Of a DNA stretch of 21,150 nucleotides, positions 7,078 to 15,262 are shown piece by piece; within the stretch, counting starts at the first letter, position 1, and every line of letters starts with the position of its first letter. Source of the DNA: DATDCY01 sp031406795 [NCBI: Candidatus Rokuibacteriota bacterium]. Its GTDB lineage: Bacteria; JAUVQV01. The stretch covers positions 1 through 21,150 of the forward strand of contig JANOHV010000121.1 in assembly GCA_031406795.1 (NCBI GenBank), read 5' to 3'. The position numbers and the translations under genes are program-made. The notes under the pieces are model-generated. The model had not been told where the DNA came from. It saw nothing but the letters and a program-made list of their open reading frames with translations, and searched no databases.

Positions 7078-7512
7078 CTAGCGGCTCGAACCGCCGCGGC
7101 TCCAGCCGGAACCGCCGCCGTAGTTGCCGCCGCCGGCGCCACCAGCGCCGCCGGCACCGCCGGCGCGGTTGCCGCCGCCGCCGTAGCCACCGCCGCCACC
7201 GGAACGTCCGCCGCCGCCGTAGCCGCCGCCGCCGCCGGAGCGTGCGCCGCCACCACCGCCGCCGCCTTCGGTCCGGGGCTTGGCTTCGGCGACATTCAGC
7301 GCGCGACCCTTGAGATCCTTGCCGTTGAGGGCCGCGATTGCGGCCTGAGCCTCGGCCTGAGCGGCCATTTCGACGAAGCCGAACCCGCGCGACTCGCCGG
7401 TGAACTTGTCCTTGATGACGTTGGCTGACGCCACGGCACCGTGGGCCTCGAAGGCCTCACGAAGGTCGGCGTCCGTGACCTGGCGCGAGAGATTGCCGAT
7501 GAAAATGTTCAT
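7078..7512 (-). CDS. Glycine-rich RNA-binding protein with one RRM
   Basis: This 144-residue protein has one RNA recognition motif (about 1-78) with RNP2 IFIGNL at 3-8 and RNP1 RGFGFVEM at 42-49, whose aromatic residues stack on RNA bases. A low-complexity tail (about 81-144) made almost only of Gly with Ser, Arg, Tyr and Asn follows, like the RGG-type tails of cyanobacterial and proteobacterial Rbp proteins. The tail includes two exact copies of RSGGGGGYGGGG. An AGGAGGAG lies about 9-11 bases before the ATG, after a 5' leader of up to 260 bases. Such proteins act as RNA chaperones, often cold-induced. The upstream helicase on the same strand makes a joint role in RNA remodelling likely. Confidence 0.93.
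   Translation of the reverse strand: MNIFIGNLSRQVTDADLREAFEAHGAVASANVIKDKFTGESRGFGFVEMAAQAEAQAAIAALNGKDLKGRALNVAEAKPRTEGGGGGGGARSGGGGGYGGGGRSGGGGGYGGGGNRAGGAGGAGGAGGGNYGGGSGWSRGGSSR
7171..7242 (-). repeat. Tandem 36-bp coding repeat in the RRM gene tail
   Basis: Two adjacent 36-base units encode identical 12-residue blocks RSGGGGGYGGGG (residues 91-102 and 103-114). The repeat sits in a GGC/GGN-rich tract that can change length by slippage. Confidence 0.75.
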
Positions 7513-7772
7513 ACTCTGCTGCTCCTCCTGTTAACGTTGGGGCCGGCGATCCGCCGTTTCCCGGTTTTCGCGGCTGGTTCCTTCCGCGCCATGCCTGACA
7601 TGAGAACACACCCCGCCCCCCGTCGTCAATCGCCTCGCGGGGGCCGCCGCCCTGTCCCGCGCGTCAGGGTGGGACCATTTGACAGGGCTTGTCTCCTGGA
7701 TACAGAAATCATTACTCGAGAGCGCCTGTTCCGGAGCCAGATCTTCTCCTGACATTGAGTGCAGGTCCATTC

Positions 7773-9047
7773 CTACCTCGAAGTGGACCTCGAAAGATTC
7801 GCCCGAAAAGCTTGGGGAGCAGCTGCTTTTGATCGCCGGTCGTGGCGGTTGGGGCCGCCGGAGCCCCCGGGCCGGCCGCTCGGCCGCCGGTCCGCGCGGA
7901 ACTCGGGCGCTCCGGCGGCGGGCTTGGCTGCGTAGTCGAACCCGTCGAGGGTCTTGCGCGGGATCGGTTCGCCGAGGGTACGCTCGATGTCGCGCACCAT
8001 CGCGGTGTCCTCGCTGGTGACGAACGTGAAGGCATCCCCGGTGCGCTCGAGCCGCCCGGTTCGTCCGATGCGATGGGTGTAGGCATCCACCGTGTCGGGC
8101 ACGTCGTAGTTGATGACGTGGGAGATCTGGGAAATGTCGATGCCGCGGGCCGCGATGTCGGTGGCCACGAGCACGGTGTACGTGCCGTTGCGGAAGCCGT
8201 CGAGGGCCTCCTGCCGCCGGTTCTGGGAGAGGTTGCCCTGCAGCGAGGCCGCCCGGTGCCCGAGCTTCACCAGCTGTTCCCCGACGCGTTTGGCGCGGTG
8301 CTTGGTCTTGGTGAAGACCAGCACGGAGCCGGTGTCGGTGTGCTTCAGAAGATCGAGCAGCAGCGGGGTCTTCAGGTGCGCGACCACCGGGTAGAGCGCG
8401 TGGGCTACGGTGCTCGTCGGCTTCAGGGTGCCGACCTGGACGGTGACCGGGTCGTGCAGGATTTCGGCGACCAGGTGGCGCACCTCTTTCGGCATCGTCG
8501 CCGAAAACAGGAGGGTCTGGCGCTTCGCCGGCAGGTGCTTGACGATCTTGCGAACGTCGGGCAGGAAGCCCATGTCGAACATCCGGTCGGCCTCGTCGAG
8601 GACGAGCACTTCGACGTGTTCGAGGTTCGCGGTCCGCTGGCCGAGGTGGTCGAGGAGCCGGCCCGGGCAGGCGACGACGATGTCGACCCCGGCCTTGAGG
8701 GCGCGCATCTGCGGGTTGATGTTGACGCCGCCGTAGATCGAGAGGCTGCGCAGGTTCAGCGGGCGGCAGAGCGTCACCGCCTGCTGATGGATCTGCTCGG
8801 CCAACTCGCGCGTCGGCGCGACGATGAGCGCGCGCACGCGGCCGCGGTGGCCGGTGGCGAGGCGCTGGAGGATCGGGAGCAAAAAGGCCGCGGTCTTGCC
8901 GGTGCCGGTCCGGGCCAGGCCCATGACGTCGCGGCCCGCGAGGGCGCTCGGTATGGCCTGCTCCTGGATCGGGGTCGGTTGCTCCCAGCCGAGTGTTTGG
9001 ATGCCGGCCAGAATACGGGTGTCGAGCTTGAACTCCTGGAACTGCAC
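7773..9047 (-). CDS. rhlE: DEAD-box RNA helicase, RhlE-like
   Basis: This ATP-dependent RNA helicase has 424 residues from the GTG at 9047. Motifs in order: Q motif GWEQPTPIQ (about 20-28), motif I ARTGTGKT (45-52), PTRELA (78-83), PGR (128-130), DEAD (151-154), SAT (182-184), then in the second RecA domain VFTKTKHRAKRV, ATDIAARGID and HRIGRTGR. The C-terminal tail of about 50 residues is basic, Gly/Pro/Arg-rich, as in RhlE. The GTG is chosen because AAGGAG lies 6 bases upstream and the protein then begins MQFQEF like other family members. An ATG 13 codons earlier (9086) is in frame but has no ribosome binding site. Likely roles are ribosome assembly, mRNA turnover or cold adaptation, with the RRM protein downstream. 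Confidence 0.94.
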   Translation of the reverse strand: MQFQEFKLDTRILAGIQTLGWEQPTPIQEQAIPSALAGRDVMGLARTGTGKTAAFLLPILQRLATGHRGRVRALIVAPTRELAEQIHQQAVTLCRPLNLRSLSIYGGVNINPQMRALKAGVDIVVACPGRLLDHLGQRTANLEHVEVLVLDEADRMFDMGFLPDVRKIVKHLPAKRQTLLFSATMPKEVRHLVAEILHDPVTVQVGTLKPTSTVAHALYPVVAHLKTPLLLDLLKHTDTGSVLVFTKTKHRAKRVGEQLVKLGHRAASLQGNLSQNRRQEALDGFRNGTYTVLVATDIAARGIDISQISHVINYDVPDTVDAYTHRIGRTGRLERTGDAFTFVTSEDTAMVRDIERTLGEPIPRKTLDGFDYAAKPAAGAPEFRADRRPSGRPGGSGGPNRHDRRSKAAAPQAFRANLSRSTSR

Positions 9048-9135
9048 GAAAGGCTCCTTCCGGTTGCTGTCGTGGGACGAATCCATCGGTTGAGGGAGGG
9101 ATCGTTCCGGTTACTGAGTGAAATACATCGATCCT

Positions 9136-9164
9136 AAGATAGGTCTCGCGTCGGCAATATGCAA
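9136..9164 (-). promoter_or_regulatory. Sigma70-type promoter for the helicase gene
   Basis: On the minus strand TTGCAT (9164-9159) is followed by exactly 17 bases and TATCTT (9141-9136). It lies about 90 bases upstream of the helicase GTG, in the divergent intergenic region, in a locally AT-richer stretch. The spacing and hexamers make this the best promoter candidate in the window. The 9048-9270 gap must also hold the promoter of the divergent DUF2339 gene, for which I see no clear boxes. Confidence 0.5.
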
Positions 9165-9270
9165 GCGAATTCGCAGCGCGCCCCGCGCCGGTTTCCCTGG
9201 TGGACATCATGCCCGGTGACAGGTACCCTGCGCCAATCCGATTCGAAATGCTCGCACAAAGGGGAGAGCT

Positions 9271-12200
9271 GTGGGAGAAATCATCGTCGGCCTGGCCGTA
9301 TTGTTTGCCATCGTTTACGCCATTGCGAAGTTCGCCGCCGGCGGTGCCGGTGAGCGCGTGAACAACCTGGAAAGCCGCGTCCGGTATCTCGAAGGCGAGA
9401 TAGGCGAGTTGAAACGGTCCCTCGACGATCTGAGACGCGAGCGACTCGACCGTCCGGAACTCCGCACGCCTGCGCCGTCGCCGCCCCCCAGGCCGGATCT
9501 GCGCGACTTCGCGCCGCCCCCTGCCGCGGAGCGGGCGCTCCCGGAGGACGTACCGCGCCCCCGATGGGAGCCCGCCGCTAACCGGCGCCCGCAGGAGCCC
9601 GTCGGGATCGCGGCGCGTCGTCCAGATCCGCCTTCGACTGCTCGCTCCGCGCCGCTACGTGCGCCGTCGCCCGAATCGTTCCTCTCGGGTGTCGATTGGG
9701 AGAGCTTCATGGGCGTGAAGCTCTTCGCGTGGCTCGGCGGCTTCGCGCTCTTCCTCGGCGCCGCGTTCTTCGTGAAGTATTCCATCGAGCACGAGCTGAT
9801 CAGTCCCCTGATGCGGGTCGCGATCGGCTTTGTCCTCGGTATCGGGGTGATCGTCGGCGGGCTCCTGCTGCGCCCGCGCGGCTACGCTGTCACGGTGCAG
9901 GCGCTCTGTGCCGCCGGCGTGGCGGTGCTGTACGCGGATATCTTCGCCGCTCGCTCGTTCTACCATTTCATCGGCACCCTCCCCGCATTCGGGCTGATGT
10001 CCCTGGTGACCGCAGCGGCGTTTCTACTCGCCCTGCGGCTGGATGCGCAGTATGTTTCGGTGCTCGGCCTGATCGGCGGCTTTCTGACGCCGTACCTGCT
10101 CTCCACCGGCGAGAACAACCCCGTCGGCCTCTTCGGCTACATTCTGCTGCTGGACATCGGTCTTCTCGCGGTCGTGCTCAAGACGCGCTGGAGTTTCCTC
10201 GTGCCGCTGAGCGTTCTCGGCACGCTCGCGATGGAGGCGGGGTGGACCGGAAAGTTCTTCACCGCCGACCAGGTCGGCACCGCGATGGTGGTCTGGCTGC
10301 TCTTCGCGTTCCTCTATCTCGCCGCCGCGAAGGCCGCGGGGAGGATCGGCGCGCGCGATCCCGTTCTCGATCTCGGCGCCGTGGCCCCGGCGCTGGCCGC
10401 GATCGGGTTCTCCGGGTACCTCCTGACGGTCGGGGGACTCGGTGCCCAGCCGGGTTACGTGCTCGGACTGGCCTCGCTCGCGCTTGCCGGCGTCAGCGCG
10501 CTCGTTCTTTTCGAACCCGGATTCGAGAGGGCGCACGCCGCGGCGAGCGCCGCCGCCTTCCTCGTGCTGCTCGCGTGGTTCTCCCGGCATCTGACCGAGG
10601 CGCTTCTGCCCTGGGGTCTGGCGTTCATCCTCGTCTTCGCGGTGCTCACCGCCGTCGTCCCGATCGTGCTGCTGCGGCTGCGACCGTCCGCACCGCCGCT
10701 CCGCGGGGCGGCCGCGATCCCGGCACTTGCGGTGCTGCTTTTCGTGGTGCCGGTGGCGCGCGAAATCACCGGATTCGTCCTCTGGCCGGCGTTGACGCTC
10801 GCGGCCGCGGTCGCGCTCGCCGCGGCCTGGATCCTCGGGGAAGCCGCAGTCGCGGTCGCCGTCGTGATCGCGGTCTTCCTGCCGATGGGCGCGTGGATCG
10901 GCACCGCGCACGGGGACCGGGACCTCCCCGGCCTCCTCGGTGTCGTGGCGTTCTTCTCCGTCGCCCTGTTCGCCGCCGGACTCCTGCGTCTGCGCCGCAC
11001 CGGAACCCCGCCGCCTCCGGCCCCCGACTGCGGGCGGCCGCTCGACGCGCCGGAGGGGCTGCTCTCGTTCGTCGAATTGCCCTCCCTCGCGGCGCTGCTG
11101 CCGTTCCTGCTCATCATTGCAGCCGCGCTCGCGCTGCGACCGACCGATCCCTCGCCGCTCTTCGGCATCGCGCTGCTGGTGACGGTTCTTCTGCTCGCGC
11201 TGGTGCGGCTGCGCTGCGCCGATTTGCCCGGCCTGGCGGCGCTCCTCGCGACGGCAGTGCTCTGCGCCGCCTGGAACGCTTCGGGCCTCCGGCGGGATGC
11301 CCCCTGGCTCCCGTTCGCGTGGTACCTCGGGTTCATCGCGTTGCACCTCGTCTTCCCCTTCGTCTTCTCCGGCGCGCTGCGCGAACGCACCGTCCCCTGG
11401 ATGACGGCCGCCCTCGCCGGTCCGCTGCTCTTCTTCCCGGTCTACCAGGCCGCCGTCGCCGCGTTCGGCAAGCAGCTCATCGGCCTGCTCCCCGCGGCGC
11501 TCGCGCTGCCGTACCTCGGCGGGCTGCTCTTCATCATCCGGCGCCTTCCCGCCGGGGGCGAGGCGCGTCTCACGCAGTCGGCGTGGTTCGGCGGGGTGGC
11601 GCTGTTCTTCGTCACGCTCGTCTTTCCGCTCCAGTTCTCCAACGAGTGGCTGTCGGTGGCGTGGGCGCTCGAGGGCGCGGCGCTCGTCTGGCTCTTCCGT
11701 CGCGTGCCGCACCCGGGGCTGCTCTGGTGGGGCGCGGGGTTACTCGCGATCTCGTTTGTCCGCCTGGCGCTCAACCCCGCGGTGATGAGCTACCACCCGC
11801 GCGCGGCGACCCCGCTTCTCAACTGGTATCTCTGGGCCTACGGCCTCGCGGCGCTTGCGCACTTCACGGCGGCGCACCTGCTGCCGCGGGAAGAGTTCCG
11901 CGTGCAGGGCATCTCCCTGCGCCCGATGCTGCGCACCCTGGGCACCGTGCTCGCCTTTCTGCTCGTGAACATCGAGATCGCGGATTACTTCAGCACCGGC
12001 ACCGCGCTGACCTTCCGCTTCTCGGGGAGTTTCGCGCTGGATCTGACGTACTCGCTCGCGTGGGGCGCGTTTGCGCTGGTGCTGCTGGTCGCCGGCATCC
12101 GTTCGGGCAGCCGCGGCGTGCGCCTCGCGAGCCTCGGGCTCTTCGGCGCCACCATCCTCAAAGTCTTCCTGCACGACCTCTGGCGGCTCGGCCAGCTGTA

Positions 12201-12354
12201 TCGCGTCGGGTCGATCGTCGTGCTCGCGGTGCTGCTCATCCTCGTGTCCTTCCTCTATCAGCGCTTCCTGGGGCCGGCGACCGCGCGTCCCCCGGCGCCA
12301 GCGAAGCAGTCAACGGGGGACGACGCCGATGAAGACGCCGGGGAGGAGGGTTGA
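9271..12354 (+). CDS. DUF2339 giant multi-pass membrane protein
   Basis: This 1027-residue protein begins with a hydrophobic helix (about 2-23), then a short coiled coil (about 28-60, VNNLESRVRYLEGEIGELKRS), a Pro/Arg-rich linker (about 65-140), and a very long hydrophobic region (about 148-1005) with some two dozen or more predicted membrane helices. The SGVDWESFMGVKLFAWLGG entry and the 'FFVKYSIEHELISPLMR' segment are hallmarks of the DUF2339 family. The biochemical role of the family is unknown. The GTG start is preceded by GGGGAG. The next gene, DUF3999, begins 1 base after the stop and is the usual partner of DUF2339, so they probably form a membrane complex with the DUF3999 protein facing the periplasm. 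Confidence 0.9.
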   Translation: MGEIIVGLAVLFAIVYAIAKFAAGGAGERVNNLESRVRYLEGEIGELKRSLDDLRRERLDRPELRTPAPSPPPRPDLRDFAPPPAAERALPEDVPRPRWEPAANRRPQEPVGIAARRPDPPSTARSAPLRAPSPESFLSGVDWESFMGVKLFAWLGGFALFLGAAFFVKYSIEHELISPLMRVAIGFVLGIGVIVGGLLLRPRGYAVTVQALCAAGVAVLYADIFAARSFYHFIGTLPAFGLMSLVTAAAFLLALRLDAQYVSVLGLIGGFLTPYLLSTGENNPVGLFGYILLLDIGLLAVVLKTRWSFLVPLSVLGTLAMEAGWTGKFFTADQVGTAMVVWLLFAFLYLAAAKAAGRIGARDPVLDLGAVAPALAAIGFSGYLLTVGGLGAQPGYVLGLASLALAGVSALVLFEPGFERAHAAASAAAFLVLLAWFSRHLTEALLPWGLAFILVFAVLTAVVPIVLLRLRPSAPPLRGAAAIPALAVLLFVVPVAREITGFVLWPALTLAAAVALAAAWILGEAAVAVAVVIAVFLPMGAWIGTAHGDRDLPGLLGVVAFFSVALFAAGLLRLRRTGTPPPPAPDCGRPLDAPEGLLSFVELPSLAALLPFLLIIAAALALRPTDPSPLFGIALLVTVLLLALVRLRCADLPGLAALLATAVLCAAWNASGLRRDAPWLPFAWYLGFIALHLVFPFVFSGALRERTVPWMTAALAGPLLFFPVYQAAVAAFGKQLIGLLPAALALPYLGGLLFIIRRLPAGGEARLTQSAWFGGVALFFVTLVFPLQFSNEWLSVAWALEGAALVWLFRRVPHPGLLWWGAGLLAISFVRLALNPAVMSYHPRAATPLLNWYLWAYGLAALAHFTAAHLLPREEFRVQGISLRPMLRTLGTVLAFLLVNIEIADYFSTGTALTFRFSGSFALDLTYSLAWGAFALVLLVAGIRSGSRGVRLASLGLFGATILKVFLHDLWRLGQLYRVGSIVVLAVLLILVSFLYQRFLGPATARPPAPAKQSTGDDADEDAGEEG

Positions 12355-12355
12355 C

Positions 12356-14371
12356 GTGCGGCCGCCCCTCGACCGCGACAGGTTCCGCCTGAAGAGACTC
12401 GCGCGCTCCGCGTCGTTCGCCGCCGCGGTTGTCCTCGCCCTCAGAGTCGCTTCCGCGGCCGCACTCCCCCCGGCCTGGGAGTGGTCGCAGGAAATTTTCG
12501 TGCCGGGGAGCGGACTCGCCGAACTCCGGCTCCCCCTTGCGACACTCGACCGCGCCGCCCCGCTCCAGGAAGACCTGCGGATCCTCGACGCGACGGGCGC
12601 GGAGGTCCCGTACCTGCTCGTGGTCGGCACGCCGCCCGAGGAGCCGCGCACGTTCGCGGCCGTCGAGGTTTCCCAGCAGCTTCAGGCCGAGAGCCTCGTC
12701 GGCGTGTGGCGCGTCGCCTCGGAGCGGGCGATCGACCTGGTCGTCCTGCTCACCCCGGCGCGGGATCTGGTCAAGGCGGTGACCGTCGAGTCTTCCGTTG
12801 ACCGGATCACCTGGCGCGTGCTCGCCGCCCGCGTTCCGGTGTTCCGCCAGCCCGACGGGGCGGCGCAGCTCGCGGTGCGGCTCCCCGGCGGCATCTACCC
12901 CTATCTGCGGGTGAGTATCGACGACGCGCGGGAGCGACCCGTCCCGATCACGGGGCTCGAGGTGCGCACGACTGCGCGCGACCCGGAGGGGCTGGAGACT
13001 CTCCCGGTGGCCGCACGCCTTCTCTCCTCGTCCGGGGGGAGAAGCCGGTACCAGCTTGAACTGCCGGGACGCCACTTCCCGCTGCACCGTCTGGAGATCC
13101 GCCCCGAGGACCCGCTGTTCGCCCGCGCGGTCACGCTCGCGGAGCGCACCGTCTCCGGGGGGGAGGTGCGCGAGAAGACGCTCGGCCGCGGCCGCATCCA
13201 CCGCCTGGGCGACGGCGCTGACCGCGCCGAGGTGCTCTCGCTGCCCGTCTCCGTCCGCAGTATCGGCGCGCGCCAGCTGGTGCTCGCCGTCGACGACGGG
13301 GACAGCCCGCCGCTCACGCTGCGCGCCCCGCTCGTCCTGCATCTCCCCCCCGTGGCATTGCGCTTTGCGGCGCGCGGCGGCGAACGCTACACGCTCGTCG
13401 CGGGCAACCGCGCCGCGACCGCACCGCGTTACGACCTCGAAGCCGTGCCCGGGCTCGCGGGGCGCGCAGCCGCGGTCCGCGCGAGTCTTGGTCCGCTGCA
13501 GCGCAACCACGGCTTCGCGCCTCCGGTGCCGGCTCCCGGCATTCCGGCCGCGGGGGGCGCCATCGATCCCGCGCGCTGGCGGCACGCGCGCAAGCTCACG
13601 ACCGTGGCCGGCGCGGTCGCGGCTCTCGAGATCCCCCCCGAGGTGCTCGCCGAAGCGCCGGGGCTCGCCGACCTGCGCCTCGCCGACGGGCTGACGCAGG
13701 TCCCGTACGTCCTCGACCGCGAGTGGCTGGAGCGCTCCGCCCCGGTCGCGCTGACGGCGCTGCCCTCGGACCGAGACTCGCGGATCAGCCGCCACCGGCT
13801 GGAGTTGCCCCACCCGGGCCTGCCGCTGACCGATCTCGTCTGCACGGCAACCGGCGCGACCTTTCAGCGCTCCGTGGTGCTGTACGAGGAGGGGGTGCCC
13901 GGCGAAGGCGGCAGGCGCGCCATCGCCGGGAGCACGTGGCAGCGCCGCGAGGCGCAGCCGGGGGCTACGCGTTTCGCGATTCCGCTGCGCGCCGCGCGCC
14001 GCGGTCCCCTCGTGCTCGAGATCGACGAGGGCGACAACGCGCCGCTCCCGCTCGTCGGCTGCGAGATCCGGTGGCAGAGCCCGCGCTTGCTTTTCAAGGC
14101 GCTGCCGGGGCAGCAGCTCGCCCTGCTCTACGGCAACGCGGCCGCCGCGCCGCCACGCTACGATCTCGCCCTCGCGGCCGACGAAATGCTCGCCGCGGAC
14201 GCGCGTCCCGCGACGCTTGCCGCGGCGGTCGACCCGCCTCGCGGCGCGCCTGCGCTCGCGCTGCCCGCAGGGTGGGGCGGCGGCGTCTTCTGGGGGGTGC
14301 TCGTCCTCGTGGTCGGGGTGCTGGTCGCCGTGATCGCCAGGCTGCTGCCGGAGGGCAAGCCGCCCGCCTGA
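12356..14371 (+). CDS. DUF3999 family protein
   Basis: From the GTG at 12356 this protein has 671 residues. The start is set by GGGAGGAGGG 5-14 bases upstream, which lies in the end of the DUF2339 gene. A basic N-terminus and hydrophobic stretch (about 15-36, ending ASAAALPP) form a signal sequence. The long exported part is beta-rich and contains two similar halves: 'RYDLEAVPGL' and 'RYDLALAADE' each follow a strand of the type YTLVAGNRAATAP or LALLYGNAAAAPP. One C-terminal helix (about 638-662, GVFWGVLVLVVGVLVAVIARLL) anchors it. This matches DUF3999, a family of unknown function found beside DUF2339. The same frame is open further upstream, but that part is antiphase DUF2339 sequence. Confidence 0.87.
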   Translation: MRPPLDRDRFRLKRLARSASFAAAVVLALRVASAAALPPAWEWSQEIFVPGSGLAELRLPLATLDRAAPLQEDLRILDATGAEVPYLLVVGTPPEEPRTFAAVEVSQQLQAESLVGVWRVASERAIDLVVLLTPARDLVKAVTVESSVDRITWRVLAARVPVFRQPDGAAQLAVRLPGGIYPYLRVSIDDARERPVPITGLEVRTTARDPEGLETLPVAARLLSSSGGRSRYQLELPGRHFPLHRLEIRPEDPLFARAVTLAERTVSGGEVREKTLGRGRIHRLGDGADRAEVLSLPVSVRSIGARQLVLAVDDGDSPPLTLRAPLVLHLPPVALRFAARGGERYTLVAGNRAATAPRYDLEAVPGLAGRAAAVRASLGPLQRNHGFAPPVPAPGIPAAGGAIDPARWRHARKLTTVAGAVAALEIPPEVLAEAPGLADLRLADGLTQVPYVLDREWLERSAPVALTALPSDRDSRISRHRLELPHPGLPLTDLVCTATGATFQRSVVLYEEGVPGEGGRRAIAGSTWQRREAQPGATRFAIPLRAARRGPLVLEIDEGDNAPLPLVGCEIRWQSPRLLFKALPGQQLALLYGNAAAAPPRYDLALAADEMLAADARPATLAAAVDPPRGAPALALPAGWGGGVFWGVLVLVVGVLVAVIARLLPEGKPPA

Positions 14372-14384
14372 CGGGCCAGCATTC

Positions 14385-14414
14385 TTGACAATGGCCGGGT
14401 TTTCCCGGCATATG
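14385..14414 (+). promoter_or_regulatory. Possible promoter with internal hairpin before the rhomboid gene
   Basis: A perfect TTGACA (14385-14390) lies in the 72-base gap before the rhomboid gene, with CATATG (14409-14414) 18 bases later as a poor -10 box. The spacer contains a 6-bp stem GCCGGG-TTTT-CCCGGC (14394-14409), which could instead be a weak terminator for the DUF3999 gene. Confidence 0.3.
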
Positions 14415-14443
14415 CCTCTAGCATCGGGAGACTTGAACCGCCA

Positions 14444-15190
14444 ATGGCCACCTGGGTACTGCGTCTGATCGTGCTGAACACGGGGGTCTTCCTCTTCACG
14501 GCCGTCAACCCTCATCTGCTGGGCCGGCTGGCCTTCGTGCCCCGGTTCGCCCTGATCCAGCCCTGGACCATCGTCACCTATCAGTTCGCGCACGCCGGGA
14601 TCGGCCACCTGCTGTTCAACATGCTCGGCCTCTATTTTTTCGGCTCGCGGCTCGAGGAGCATCTCGGCTCCCGGCACTTCCTGGGGCTGTACTTCGCGAG
14701 CGGCGTCGCCGGAGCCCTGCTGTCGTTCCTGAACTTCAACACGCCGATCATCGGCGCCTCGGCCGCAGTCTTCGGGGTCTTCCTCGGTTTCGCGCGCTAC
14801 TGGCCGCGCGAGCGGGTCTATATCTGGGGCATCCTCCCCGTGGAGGCGCGGGTGCTCGTGGTGGTCATGACCGTCCTCGCGCTCTTCGGCGGTTTCGGCA
14901 TCGGCGGGGGCGGCATCGCCCACTTCGCGCACCTCGGCGGCTTCATCGGCGGCTGGGTCTATCTGCGCTGGGTGGGGTGGAGTTCGCCGGCGGCGCGCTT
15001 TCAGCGCCGCGCGGCAGCGCCGGCAGTGCGCCGGGGGGATCTCGAGCGTTGGCGAAGCACGGACCGGGAAGCCTTGCACCCGATCAACCGCGCCGAGTTC
15101 GACCGCGTCATGGCCAAGCTCGGGGCCGAGGGCCCGGGAAGCCTGACGAGCGAAGAGCGTGCGCTGCTCAATCGGTTCGCGCCGGAGTGA
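14444..15190 (+). CDS. Rhomboid-family intramembrane serine protease
   Basis: This 248-residue membrane protein has about six transmembrane helices. The catalytic serine is S106 in IIGASAAVFG and the catalytic histidine is H163 in AHFAHLGGFIGG. The oxyanion-side HxxxN motif is present as HLLFN (H55, N59), so it should be active. The GAS-A rather than GAS-G form is a tolerated variant. The C-terminal soluble tail (about 180-248) has the NRAEFDRVMAKL and SLTSEERALLNRF motifs typical of a bacterial rhomboid subgroup. Substrates cannot be inferred. It follows DUF3999 after 72 bases, and its stop overlaps a small ORF as GTGA. Confidence 0.92.
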   Translation: MATWVLRLIVLNTGVFLFTAVNPHLLGRLAFVPRFALIQPWTIVTYQFAHAGIGHLLFNMLGLYFFGSRLEEHLGSRHFLGLYFASGVAGALLSFLNFNTPIIGASAAVFGVFLGFARYWPRERVYIWGILPVEARVLVVVMTVLALFGGFGIGGGGIAHFAHLGGFIGGWVYLRWVGWSSPAARFQRRAAAPAVRRGDLERWRSTDREALHPINRAEFDRVMAKLGAEGPGSLTSEERALLNRFAPE

Positions 15191-15255
15191 TCGCGGCGGG
15201 GAAGTGGCTGCGGGCCGCCTTCGAACAGGCGGGGATCCCCTGCCGGATGTGGTGA
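15187..15255 (+). CDS. Possible 22-residue ORF coupled to the rhomboid gene
   Basis: A GTG overlaps the rhomboid stop codon (GTGA at 15187-15190) and opens a frame of 22 residues, beginning MIAAGKWLRAAFEQ and ending GIPCRMW. Its TGA begins 10 bases before the GTG of the Fe-S protein gene and overlaps the purine run TGAGG in front of that start. The peptide is amphipathic and protein-like. It may be a coupled leader, the remnant of a longer gene, or chance. I do not recognise it. Confidence 0.3.
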   Translation: MIAAGKWLRAAFEQAGIPCRMW

Positions 15256-15262
15256 GGTCACG

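Noticed and set aside
9048-9086. ATG at 9086 as the helicase start
   Set aside because: There is no ribosome binding site before it, whereas AAGGAG precedes the GTG at 9047 and that start matches the usual protein beginning.
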